Source of the DNA: Trichomonas vaginalis G3
Lineage: Eukaryota; Parabasalia; Trichomonadida; Trichomonadidae
Assembly: GCF_026262505.1 (NCBI RefSeq)
Contig: NC_067208.1
Coordinates: 9,743,962 to 9,807,961, forward strand
Length of the DNA: 64,000 bases
Direction: 5' to 3'
The notes beneath the pieces were generated by a model. The model did no database searches and was not told where the DNA came from. It saw nothing but the letters and a program-made list of their open reading frames with translations. The position numbers and the translations under genes were made by a program. The number at the start of each line of letters is the position of its first letter. The stretch's first letter is position 1. Positions 7,336 through 15,252 of this stretch are shown in pieces.

Positions 7336-9603
7336 TCAGAACTTCAACTTACAAATAAAGCTTGTTTTAGTCGTTATTGAGAAGTTAAACTTTTCAGCAA
7401 AGCAAGGTTGACATGACTTACATAAGTCAAATCCAATCTCTTGACCGTCATAAAGTGCTTTGTAAAGTTTCATTAAACTGAACTCAGAGTCTTTGTCATA
7501 TGTTCCAACAGGTATGTGAATGTTCTTATCTTCATTGTAATAGCATTGTATAGCTTCAGGAAACATTTCATTTGCTGTTAAAGCAAGGATGTCTTGTTTG
7601 ACACCTTTGCAACGTGCATGGAATGCAACTTCATTTAAATCGTTAGTGAGTAAGTCTATGTAGGTCTTCTTTCCACAAAATATTGACTTGTATGCTAAAC
7701 TTTGTTTTCCAGGTGTTATTTCTGCGAAGTCAGAATGAAATTGACCTAATGTTTTACCAATAAGTTCGCGACCGTATCTCTTCTTAAACTCTGCTGCAAG
7801 CTTTGGTATGTCTTCATTGAAAATATGCATGCTGTCACAGTCCTGGTAAAAGATTTGAAGTCCCATGTCCTCAGCAGTACAGAATACTTCATTCATAATA
7901 CGTTTTGACATTGAGAGAATATTTACACCAAGTGGGCAAAAGTTAAAGTGTCTGCAAATGCTTTTCGTTAGCTTGAAAATAGTTTTATCTGAACCATCCA
8001 AACCTTCGAACTTCACTATATGGTTGTAGTTTCTGATGGCATATCTTATAGCATCTTTGTCATCTACTATGGTTATTTTTGACTCAATAGGAGATAGAAT
8101 GGTTTTGCCATAAATGCTGTTCAGAATGAGTTTTATAATTTCTTGTAATGGGTTTTCTTCTTTCTTATACTTTAACCTTAACTCAAACAATTTCTTTACT
8201 TCATCTCTTATTCTCATATCTCTGTTTCCATCGTAATAGTATCCTTGTAACACTTCACATTTGACACCTTGATATTTTATAAGGTCTTGTAATGTTATAT
8301 GGTCAACATACATTAAACAGCAAGAGTTTGAACTTCTGGGAACGTTAAGTTCTGGATTTAGTTCAGGGTCACAAACTATTAAAGGAAAGTGTCTATGTAT
8401 GCCAATCTCTGTTATCTTAATGAGAACAAAGAAGCCTGACATAAACTTTTCACCAATGGGTTCCTTTTGGTCGTCATCGAATAAATGTCTCATGAGATAC
8501 TCTGTGCTTAACATCTCATCCTTCAATACTTTTGGAATTCCTTCTAAAGTATAAAGTCTTGCTATAGCGGATGGATATAATGAAACAGCGTCGAAGTCAG
8601 CAATGAGTTTCTTTTTGCTCTTTTGTTTAATGTTATCTGACAACATACATCTTCCACCTTGAATGCATCTCGAAATAAATTCTCTTGGTTTATTTGAGAG
8701 GTCATAAAGATTTCCATTCGGGAAATATACTCTGTTCTCAAACAATTTGTTAGCAATAGAACAAATACTAACGTAGTCATAAACGTTTAAATCAAATTCT
8801 TTCAATAAGTCATTGCGGAACTTTACAAAACCTTCTCTTAAAATTCTTACATCTTGTTTGCAGTAAAACGTGCTATATTTTTCTAAGTCGAAGTGGTTCT
8901 CATCTATTCTGCAACCTTTGATGGAATCTATGTTTTTCATGAATGTATCTGCATCCAGGATAAACTTACATGCTTCAGAAATGACACCAGTTCTGTTGTC
9001 ATTTGCTAACAAAACACTGCTGTAGTAGTTATATGGAAATACTTCTTTCGGTCCTGTTTGTAAGTTAAACATAGCAGGAAATAGTTTAAGCTTCTTATTT
9101 ATAACACTGTAAGAGTCTTTTATAATAATTGCCCGTCCTTTATATAAACCAGTTATTTGCATTGTTCGTGAACCTTTAATGATGGGAGTTCCTTTCACTT
9201 CTGTCATGTGTCTTAAGATGAAGTTTATGTCATAGCTGAGGTTATGGAAATATATTAAACTCTTGTCAGGAAGTCGCTCCAAAAATTCTGTTGCACAGTT
9301 CTGACCCCAAATGCTTTCACTAACTGAACCATCTTCACTGTCGTAACATATGTTAAACGCTTTATGAAAGCCGTCTGTGCTACACTCAAAGTCAGCAAAG
9401 AAAACGTGCTCAGGAATGAACTTACATTTAGCTTTATTTACTTCTTTTGACTCTGCTTTCTTCTTCAGTTGTACACAATACTTTGGAGCATATGTCAAAT
9501 CTTTAAATGGTGCAAGGTTCTGTTTATATAAGTCAGTCGTATATGTGAAAAGTTCTCCATAAGAAATAGGTTCGAAATATTTGCACTCCCACAATGTTTT
9601 CAT
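7336..9603 (-). CDS. polB: DNA polymerase B, exonuclease and palm/thumb part, 755 aa
   Basis: Family B polymerase of the protein-primed type, which replicates the element. Visible motifs are Exo I DFE at residues 71-73, Exo II HNLSYD 120-125, Exo III YCKQD 247-251, Pol A DFDAVSLYPS 336-345, Pol B NSIYG 494-498 and Pol C YQDCDS 585-590. All catalytic acids are present. The start ATG overlaps the stop of the upstream frame (9600-11177) as ATGA, and Maverick-2 keeps the same overlap. The enzyme is therefore encoded as two frames, perhaps joined by termination-reinitiation or frameshifting. The region between Pol A and Pol B is long enough to hold the TPR1-type insert of protein-primed enzymes. 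Confidence 0.93.
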   Translation of the reverse strand: MKTLWECKYFEPISYGELFTYTTDLYKQNLAPFKDLTYAPKYCVQLKKKAESKEVNKAKCKFIPEHVFFADFECSTDGFHKAFNICYDSEDGSVSESIWGQNCATEFLERLPDKSLIYFHNLSYDINFILRHMTEVKGTPIIKGSRTMQITGLYKGRAIIIKDSYSVINKKLKLFPAMFNLQTGPKEVFPYNYYSSVLLANDNRTGVISEACKFILDADTFMKNIDSIKGCRIDENHFDLEKYSTFYCKQDVRILREGFVKFRNDLLKEFDLNVYDYVSICSIANKLFENRVYFPNGNLYDLSNKPREFISRCIQGGRCMLSDNIKQKSKKKLIADFDAVSLYPSAIARLYTLEGIPKVLKDEMLSTEYLMRHLFDDDQKEPIGEKFMSGFFVLIKITEIGIHRHFPLIVCDPELNPELNVPRSSNSCCLMYVDHITLQDLIKYQGVKCEVLQGYYYDGNRDMRIRDEVKKLFELRLKYKKEENPLQEIIKLILNSIYGKTILSPIESKITIVDDKDAIRYAIRNYNHIVKFEGLDGSDKTIFKLTKSICRHFNFCPLGVNILSMSKRIMNEVFCTAEDMGLQIFYQDCDSMHIFNEDIPKLAAEFKKRYGRELIGKTLGQFHSDFAEITPGKQSLAYKSIFCGKKTYIDLLTNDLNEVAFHARCKGVKQDILALTANEMFPEAIQCYYNEDKNIHIPVGTYDKDSEFSLMKLYKALYDGQEIGFDLCKSCQPCFAEKFNFSITTKTSFICKLKF

Positions 9604-11177
9604 AACATCCCATAACGGTGTTGTTCTATCATGCGAACAATATTTACTCTCTCTTGTATATATTTCATCTGTTTCTCAATGTTCATTCCACCACAAGCTT
9701 TGAGAATTTCTTTATAGTTTCGAATGAAATATGTTGTCATTGGTAATCTTTCATTTAGCATGTAGTGGTCTTCAACAAGAAGTAAGTCAATAGTTCGAAC
9801 AGTTTCACATTCTTTTGGTATATATCTCTTTATTTCATTATGTCTTGAGTCATTGAAGTAACCAATGGTAACATTAAATGCTATACCTGTTGCGTCAGAA
9901 ATTTCTTGTACTTTACTTTGAGGAAAGTCTCTAACACGAATGACTTCTCTCATGTGGTCAATAGTTTCTTCATTTACTCCAGCCTGAATGCAAGCATAAA
10001 CGAAGCAGTTATCTTCTGTCATAAGTGTTGCAGTTCTTTTGTTCAGTTCATTGAAGATTTGGTAGCGTTCAAGATTTATAGGTAATGTGCAAAGATACTT
10101 CCAGAACTGACCGCTTCTCTTCTTATAAAACTTCTTTTCACCATTATCTTTCCAAAAGCTTTCTATAAGTGCTGGGTTTCCTGTTTGCTTAAGAGCTTCC
10201 AAAATGGCTTTCTGGTCATTTGTCAGTGTGCTTTCATCTCTATATGGTCTCTTTTTTGGTTTGCCTTTCTTTACATCTGACATCGTTAAGCCTTCATATT
10301 CTGTTAAATCATACATCTTTATTTCGGTAAGATTCTTTATGTTTGTCAAGAAGAAGTCATAGTGCATTTCAACAATACCTGCGGCATTTGCTTCTATCTC
10401 TGATATAAAGTTCTCCTTCAAGAGCTGATGTAGTAATGTTCCAATATTATTGAGGTTTAACGTAGAACATTCATACTTTCCACCAAGTTTATAACATACC
10501 ATCCATCTCTGTTGTGAGTTTATTTTAATTTTCTCTAAGAGTCTCATGAAAACCTTACCGAAATGTTTGTGTAAGTAGTCTCTGTTTGGTTCATCTAAAG
10601 CTTCGATGTTAAAGTCAATGAGTCTATTGCCTGACTTCACATTCCTCTTCCTATTCTCTTCATCTTTCTTTAACCATCTCTCACCTTCTTTTGGTTTGTC
10701 GTCAATGGAACGAATGACATTATTAGCTTTGCGAACTTGTTCTATAGCACTTTTAAACATCTCTCTTCTCTGTTGTTTCAGTGTGTCGTCTCTTCTTCTT
10801 GTTTCACCAACGTTTGCATTTGTTATGTCAAACATTTCTCTTCTTACTTCATGAGGTACAGCTCTTCTTGTTTCACCAACGTTTGCATTTGTTATGTCAA
10901 ACATTTCTCTTCTTACTTCATGAGGTACTGAACGTCTATGATATAAGTCAATAGCAACGTCATTTAAAGGAAAAGTTCTTGCATGGACTTCGTCCTCACC
11001 GCGTTGCGGCTTTATGAACTCATGAATTCTATCATAAGTTATTTCACCATTGTAGTCTTTAATGAAGTCAGCGAGTGCTTTTTTGTTTGTCGCGTAATGT
11101 TTTGCAACATCTATGTTAGCTTCTGTTAGAAGTTGTTTTATTTCCGAGTGCTCTAACTTAGACAACTTCCGATACAT
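9600..11177 (-). CDS. DNA polymerase B N-terminal component, 525 aa, with OTU-like Cys/His signature
   Basis: It precedes the polymerase frame and overlaps it by four bases. The first ~45 residues resemble a SAP/HeH helix-extended-helix (LSKLEHSEIKQLL...). Next come Arg-rich repeats and a long helical middle. Around residue 390 is EDNCFVYAC, and around residue 468 VEDHYMLNE. A Cys after Asp-Asn and a later His-Tyr are spaced as in OTU/papain-like proteases. The outer element polymerase pseudogene (31479-33630) has the matching EPCILTC and HNHFMLNE. Whether it is a protease, the terminal-protein region or only a fold relic is unknown. The Maverick-2 copy lacks one 23-residue repeat and is frameshifted at the end. 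Confidence 0.75.
   Translation of the reverse strand: MYRKLSKLEHSEIKQLLTEANIDVAKHYATNKKALADFIKDYNGEITYDRIHEFIKPQRGEDEVHARTFPLNDVAIDLYHRRSVPHEVRREMFDITNANVGETRRAVPHEVRREMFDITNANVGETRRRDDTLKQQRREMFKSAIEQVRKANNVIRSIDDKPKEGERWLKKDEENRKRNVKSGNRLIDFNIEALDEPNRDYLHKHFGKVFMRLLEKIKINSQQRWMVCYKLGGKYECSTLNLNNIGTLLHQLLKENFISEIEANAAGIVEMHYDFFLTNIKNLTEIKMYDLTEYEGLTMSDVKKGKPKKRPYRDESTLTNDQKAILEALKQTGNPALIESFWKDNGEKKFYKKRSGQFWKYLCTLPINLERYQIFNELNKRTATLMTEDNCFVYACIQAGVNEETIDHMREVIRVRDFPQSKVQEISDATGIAFNVTIGYFNDSRHNEIKRYIPKECETVRTIDLLLVEDHYMLNERLPMTTYFIRNYKEILKACGGMNIEKQMKYIQERVNIVRMIEQHRYGML
10790..10925 (-). repeat. In-frame 69-bp tandem duplication in the polymerase N-terminal component
   Basis: Two near-identical copies encode VPHEVRREMFDITNANVGE followed by TRR. 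Maverick-2 (around 42976-43045) has a single copy, so the duplication is recent and specific to Maverick-1. It keeps the reading frame. Confidence 0.9.
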
Positions 11178-11264
11178 CTTTAGTAGGAAATAAAAAAATT
11201 TCTTAGAAAAAATTAGATTAGATTTTTAAGGTTAGTTTTAAAATATTTCAAACTTTTTATTTTA

Positions 11265-11738
11265 ATGAAACACATGCAAGATTGCAAGTTCTTTTCATAC
11301 AATGCTCTCGCTACTGTCATCAAGAATGAGTTCAGTAATGCTTCAAATGTCAATGTTATCTTTAACAAGAAGTTTGTGAAAGAATCTAAGTTTGGTCAGT
11401 ATGTCAGACCATTAGCTATCGTCATTGACCGCAAACGTTATACTTCACAAGAGTTAGCAGTTGTGTTGAAACAAAAGAGTTTCTTCGTGAATGTCAAAGA
11501 TACTCATTATACTGTTATAAAGAACTCCAACATTGACTTCTTCAGTATTGCTATGAATCTTTCCGAACAGAAAGAATATAAGAAGGGTGAAACATCTGTG
11601 AAATATTATCCTTCATCTCTGAAGACAATAACGAACAAAGATGTTATACAGAAATTCTTACCAAAGGTTGAAGAAGCTTCTATTGACATTGACGAAGGAA
11701 GTGAAATGGTTGAAGAAATAGACCCTGAAGCTATTTAA
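11265..11738 (+). CDS. Conserved Maverick protein next to polB, 157 aa
   Basis: The ATG at 11265 is divergent from the polymerase gene across an AT-rich 87-base gap. The product is Lys/Val/Phe-rich with alternating strands and an acidic end (IDIDEGSEMVEEIDPEAI). The outer-element protein at 25778-26197 has a similar layout and ends ENIDIDPEMF, so they look like distant relatives. Maverick-2 has it at 42167-42640. The pairing with replication genes in both lineages, and the acidic C-terminal tail typical of ssDNA-binding proteins, make an SSB-type role a fair guess. No OB-fold motif can be proven by eye. Confidence 0.65.
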   Translation: MKHMQDCKFFSYNALATVIKNEFSNASNVNVIFNKKFVKESKFGQYVRPLAIVIDRKRYTSQELAVVLKQKSFFVNVKDTHYTVIKNSNIDFFSIAMNLSEQKEYKKGETSVKYYPSSLKTITNKDVIQKFLPKVEEASIDIDEGSEMVEEIDPEAI

Positions 11739-11897
11739 GCAAAAATATATTTTTGAATAACTGAAGGTGTCACCATGTCACCATGTGCTACCAGGTAAAT
11801 TAACTTCTTTTAAAAATAATGACAACATGACATTTTGACAACAGTCCAGGAAATAAATTTTATCGTTAATGTTTACGTTAATGTTTTCATTAAATTT

Positions 11898-12227
11898 TTG
11901 ACACGAAGTGAAGATTTGCACTTCGTCAAAAATTCATGAGTTTTGTGTGTTTTCAGCATTATTTTTGCATTTTGACACGAAGTGAAGATTTGCACTTCGT
12001 CAAAAATTCATGAGTTTTGTGTGTTTTCAGCATTATTTTTGCATTTTGACACGAAGTGAAGATTTGCACTTCGTCAAAAATTCATGAGTTTTGTGTGTTT
12101 TCAGCATTATTTTTGCATTTTGACACGAAGTGAAGATTTGCACTTCGTCAAAAATTCATGAGTTTTGTGTGTTTTCAGCATTATTTTTGCATTTTGACAC
12201 GAAGTGAAGATTTGCACTTCGTGTCAT
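11898..12227. repeat. 74-bp tandem repeat with hairpin core
   Basis: Units begin at 11900, 11974, 12048, 12122 and 12196 (the last partial). Each contains ACGAAGTG-AAGATTTG-CACTTCGT, a perfect 8-bp stem. The part after the stem (ATTCATGAG...TTTTTGCAT) is kept unchanged. Maverick-2 has a single hairpin at the same place (42122-42150), so the array expanded in Maverick-1. Just beyond it, 12222-12270 is a direct copy of about 50 bp from inside the neighbouring KilA-N gene (12427-12477). Confidence 0.93.
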
Positions 12228-12275
12228 TGAAATCGGTAAGTTTTCACGATAGAACCAGTTTCTGTCAGATTTTTT

Positions 12276-13103
12276 TCATTCTTCCTCTTTGAAGTTGTCG
12301 AAATATTCTGTTATCTTTTCTTTCAGTAATGTTAAGTCTTCTTTGAATGTAAGTATTGTACAACCTTTGATGTCATAGTGTGTTTGAGGAAGAGTATTTT
12401 TGACAATTTCCTTTATTTGCTCATTCGGTGTCATTGAAATCGGTAAGTTTTCACGATAGAACCAGTTTCTGTCAGATTTATATATCTTAACTAAGTCATA
12501 AAAGCTCTTATTGTTTCTTCTCACTAAATGCAACATAACCATATCTTTATCTTCTTCATTCTCCATCTCTTCAGTATATATCATATACTTATAACTCTTT
12601 TCCTTTCCTTTTGGTACTGAACGCGGTATTCTTTTCTGTATGCTTTTGTCTTTGGATTCAATGACTTCATCTTTTGCATGAAGTTTCTTTTCCATCTCTC
12701 CACGTTCTGCTTTATATAGTTCATCTAACATCATGAAAATATAACAAGCATAACGAGGTGAAGCCCACATTGCTACAGCATTTACTAAAAGTCTATGAAC
12801 ATAATATCCTTTCAAACCAGGAGCCAAATTCTTGCGATTTTCGTACGGAATCTCTTCCCCCGGTTTTCCGAGGGAAGCAATCATATGAGGAAATTCTTCT
12901 AAAAGTTCTTTTGTCTGTTGGTTTTCAAACCAATGATATGCTTGCTTTGTAGAACGAAGAGCGTTCATTATACTTTGCATCTGGTACATATCGTCTTTGA
13001 CTGAACGAACGAGTCTCAATTGTTTGTTATATTGTATGTATTCGTATTCTTCATTTATGACTTCATGAACGATAGCAGTTGTTGTGTTCTCTAATGTTGA
13101 CAT
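12276..13103 (-). CDS. KilA-N domain protein, 275 aa
   Basis: The ATG at 13103 (MSTLEN) is chosen because Maverick-2 has no ATG further upstream in this frame. Residues ~45-135 fit a KilA-N DNA-binding domain: a helix with W-F in TKQAYHWFENQ, then GYYVHRLLVNAVAMWASPR and YACYIFMMLDEL, matching the G-x-Y-V-H-x-x-L...W-x-S-P pattern. A Lys/Glu coil follows, and then a C-terminal domain with YKYMIYTEE and FYREN-LPIS, as in poxvirus/phage anti-repressor-type proteins. It is probably a sequence-specific regulator or replication-associated DNA binder. Convergent with nothing; the 74-bp array lies just downstream. Confidence 0.75.
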   Translation of the reverse strand: MSTLENTTTAIVHEVINEEYEYIQYNKQLRLVRSVKDDMYQMQSIMNALRSTKQAYHWFENQQTKELLEEFPHMIASLGKPGEEIPYENRKNLAPGLKGYYVHRLLVNAVAMWASPRYACYIFMMLDELYKAERGEMEKKLHAKDEVIESKDKSIQKRIPRSVPKGKEKSYKYMIYTEEMENEEDKDMVMLHLVRRNNKSFYDLVKIYKSDRNWFYRENLPISMTPNEQIKEIVKNTLPQTHYDIKGCTILTFKEDLTLLKEKITEYFDNFKEEE

Positions 13104-13209
13104 ATCTGTCTTTACATACAAGATAAAAAATTAGAAAAAATAAAAATTAACTTTATTTTTCTGAGATAAACACTATTTCTTCACAACATTAAATTTTATC
13201 CTGTATGAA

Positions 13210-13584
13210 ATGACTTTAAAAAGATTATTGACTGACTTCGAATACTATCTCATTGACGCACTGACAGACCCTCAAAACTGTGTTGAAAGTTCTTTAAGCT
13301 TTAAGATTGAAGGTACGACGCATTTTGTCTTCACTTACGTATTGAAAGAATATGACCGTTATCATAACGAAGTGAATCAAACACTAATAAAATTTGTAGA
13401 TAAAAAATTGGTTAACAATGAATATTTTAAACGTGAAGACCCAAACACTGCTGGAGATGATGAAGAATACAGACAAGTTATTGAAAAAAATAACGCAAGA
13501 TTAGATGCAATAGAAAAGAAGTTTAATGAATGTCTTACAAACACGTATGAATATCTTATGCGGTGGGAAGTCAGATGGAAATAA
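13210..13584 (+). CDS. Conserved small protein, 124 aa
   Basis: The ATG at 13210 follows TTTTATCCTGTATGAA. The product has an acidic/aromatic N-terminus, a VLKEYDRYHNEV segment, IKFVDKKLV and a helical C-terminus. The outer-element protein at 26214-26666 shares the order F-x-x-x-EYDK-x-H...KFV-(N/D)-x-(R/K)-LV, so the family is common to both lineages. Maverick-2 keeps it intact at 40667-41041. The function is unknown. It is divergent from the KilA-N gene and may share its control region. Confidence 0.65.
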   Translation: MTLKRLLTDFEYYLIDALTDPQNCVESSLSFKIEGTTHFVFTYVLKEYDRYHNEVNQTLIKFVDKKLVNNEYFKREDPNTAGDDEEYRQVIEKNNARLDAIEKKFNECLTNTYEYLMRWEVRWK

Positions 13585-13625
13585 ATTTACGTCAAATATG
13601 CAATTTATAAAATCTTATGTCGACA

Positions 13626-13698
13626 GGCTACGTAGCACAGTGGTCTAAGGTGGTGTTATGGAGGGATTAGGGTCTGTGGTTCGAACCGCGACAGCGCC
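13626..13698 (+). ncRNA. 73-nt tRNA-like sequence with A and B boxes
   Basis: TAGCACAGTGG (13633-13643) matches the tRNA A box and GGTTCGAACC (13678-13687) the B box. The total length is 73 as in a tRNA. The acceptor stem pairs only partly, the T stem pairs only with G-U wobbles and a six-base loop, and no convincing anticodon arm forms. It is therefore a degenerate tRNA or a Pol III-type control sequence. It lies downstream of 13210-13584, and Maverick-2 has the same 73 nt at 40553-40625 with only a few changes. Confidence 0.4.
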
Positions 13699-13765
13699 GT
13701 ATTTTCTTATTTTCTTTGTTTGTCTTGTTTGTCGTGAATAAAAAGTGTCATAAAAGTGCTCTATC

Positions 13766-13834
13766 TTCCACGGGAATAAGGGAATAAATAAAAAATTTAC
13801 TTTATTTCTTCTTTATTTCTTTGTTCCCGTGGAA
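13766..13834. other. Inverted repeat TTCCACGGGAA ... TTCCCGTGGAA
   Basis: 11-base perfect arms at 13766-13776 and 13824-13834 around an AT-rich loop, just past the tRNA-like sequence. The Maverick-2 version (about 40425-40485) has one changed arm. It could be a terminator-like or processing hairpin. Confidence 0.65.
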
Positions 13835-13944
13835 GAAGGGTTTTGCCGTTTTTTCTCAGCCGAAATCAATGATTTTTTCATTTTTGGAATCCTTAGCGAA
13901 TGAGGAATCTTTTCTCTCGTGGAAGCTTTGACCAAAAATATAAT

Positions 13945-14003
13945 TTAGGTGAAGTGGTGAGATCTCACCTCTTTTTTCACCTAATTTTTCACCTCTTTTT
14001 TCA
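13945..14003. repeat. GGTGA/TCACC palindromic module
   Basis: Contains the perfect 14-bp palindrome GGTGAGATCTCACC followed by further TCACC blocks. It abuts the 3' end of 14001-14966. Confidence 0.8.
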
Positions 14004-14966
14004 CAAGCGTTTTACATGAATTGTACGATGTATATTTGAAATCCTAAACAGTTTTGTAGCTTCTATTTCTTCGCTGAGGATATCAAAAGTTTTAACAATG
14101 CCGAAAGTCCCTTTATATTTCTTCTTGACGTCAGATAGAAGGAAATCTTCTGCTGTTGGATAGTTTTTATTAAGAAATGCTAACATGTCCATTTTATCTT
14201 CTGCTGGCTTTTCTGCTTCTTTCTTTAAGTCTGCATAGTCGTTTCGCATTCTTTCTATCTCTTTGACGGAGTAGTTATATTTCCTTATTGCTGCCTTACA
14301 TTTTGAACATTGCGGCATCGTTTTTGTGTTATACATTGAAACATTACCTGCTAGAACAACTAAAGCGTCAATTGCTCTCTTCATCTCAAACATAGCGGGT
14401 CTTATTTGTTCGTTCCATACTTTGCCTCTTCTATCTTTATCTCTTATTTCCCAAACACATTCAGCAACTAACGAAACAAAGTTGTCGTAGGTCTTAAATT
14501 CTTCGGATTTGTAAAGGTCAGAAATATTTTTATAAACCAAGTCGCAATCTTTGTCCATAACTTTATGATTGCAATGAAAACCAAGGAATTCATAATTTAC
14601 TTTACGTATGAATTTCTTAATTTCTACTGAGTCAGTTGCTTTGACTTCAATTTCGTCGAATTCAGGAATAGTGAGCTTTTGTTGCTGAATTTCAGGTAGT
14701 TTAGGCAAATGGTCGATGAGGTCCTCCATTTCATAAAGATACTGTTCATTTGTTTCATCTTTCGCACTACAGTCTAAATTACTTGTTAAAAGTTCTTGCT
14801 TTATCTTCTGGATTTCTGTTTCAAAAGTATATGAAGAAGGAATAAAGCTTTTCATCTCTAACAACATCGATGTAGGATTCATGACTAATGAATTTGGTGC
14901 TGTAGTTGTGGACAGAGCCCCGCCGTTCGCGGTTTGAATTGTTGTTGTGCCGATTGTTGAAATCAT
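14001..14966 (-). CDS. Hypothetical conserved Maverick protein, 321 aa
   Basis: The ATG at 14966 (MISTIG) is used because it lies just after TTTTTTATCTTGTATAAAAGAT and gives the same length as the Maverick-2 copy (39011-39976). The upstream hydrophobic frame is a translated promoter. The product is mostly helical and acidic. It has one pair of cysteines (PQCSKCKAAIRK) and a basic coil after it. There are no catalytic motifs. It lies between integrase and the tRNA-like sequence. It is conserved over its full length between the two copies, so it is very likely a real gene, but I do not recognise the family. Confidence 0.7.
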   Translation of the reverse strand: MISTIGTTTIQTANGGALSTTTAPNSLVMNPTSMLLEMKSFIPSSYTFETEIQKIKQELLTSNLDCSAKDETNEQYLYEMEDLIDHLPKLPEIQQQKLTIPEFDEIEVKATDSVEIKKFIRKVNYEFLGFHCNHKVMDKDCDLVYKNISDLYKSEEFKTYDNFVSLVAECVWEIRDKDRRGKVWNEQIRPAMFEMKRAIDALVVLAGNVSMYNTKTMPQCSKCKAAIRKYNYSVKEIERMRNDYADLKKEAEKPAEDKMDMLAFLNKNYPTAEDFLLSDVKKKYKGTFGIVKTFDILSEEIEATKLFRISNIHRTIHVKRL

Positions 14967-15038
14967 ATCTTTTATACAAGATAAAAAAATAAATAAAAAT
15001 AAAACTAACGTTATTTTTTCTATCTTAAGGAAATTCAT

Positions 15039-15252
15039 GAAAATTCACGAGACCCAAAGGTCAGAGTCGCAACGCGGCTAGGGTGAAAAACCGGGTGAAA
15101 AAAGAGGTGAGATCTCACCACTTCACCTAAATTATATTTTAGGTCATGGACTATGCCCCGCCGCTTTGCGTCTTTATGACAAAAATAAATGGTACCATTA
15201 ATAATTTCATGACTGTTCTCATTCATGTCTGATTTACATCTAATGAAAAAGT
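15039..15252. repeat. Intergenic stretch with palindromes and a GGTGA/TCACC module
   Basis: Holds GACCCAAAGGTC (15051-15062), a CGCAACGCGG palindrome, the GGTGA/TCACC module (about 15080-15141, inverted) and CGCCGCTTTGCG (15159-15170). Maverick-2 has the first parts at 38846-38930. No convincing gene: the open frame across it reads only repeats. Confidence 0.6.

Noticed and set aside
11888-12230. CRISPR-like array
   Set aside because: The 74-bp units are whole tandem repeats with identical spacers, not direct repeats with unique spacers, and there are no cas genes.
15035-15226. 63-codon minus-strand frame between the 321-aa gene and integrase
   Set aside because: It reads through palindromes and the GGTGA/TCACC module, and Maverick-2 has no counterpart.
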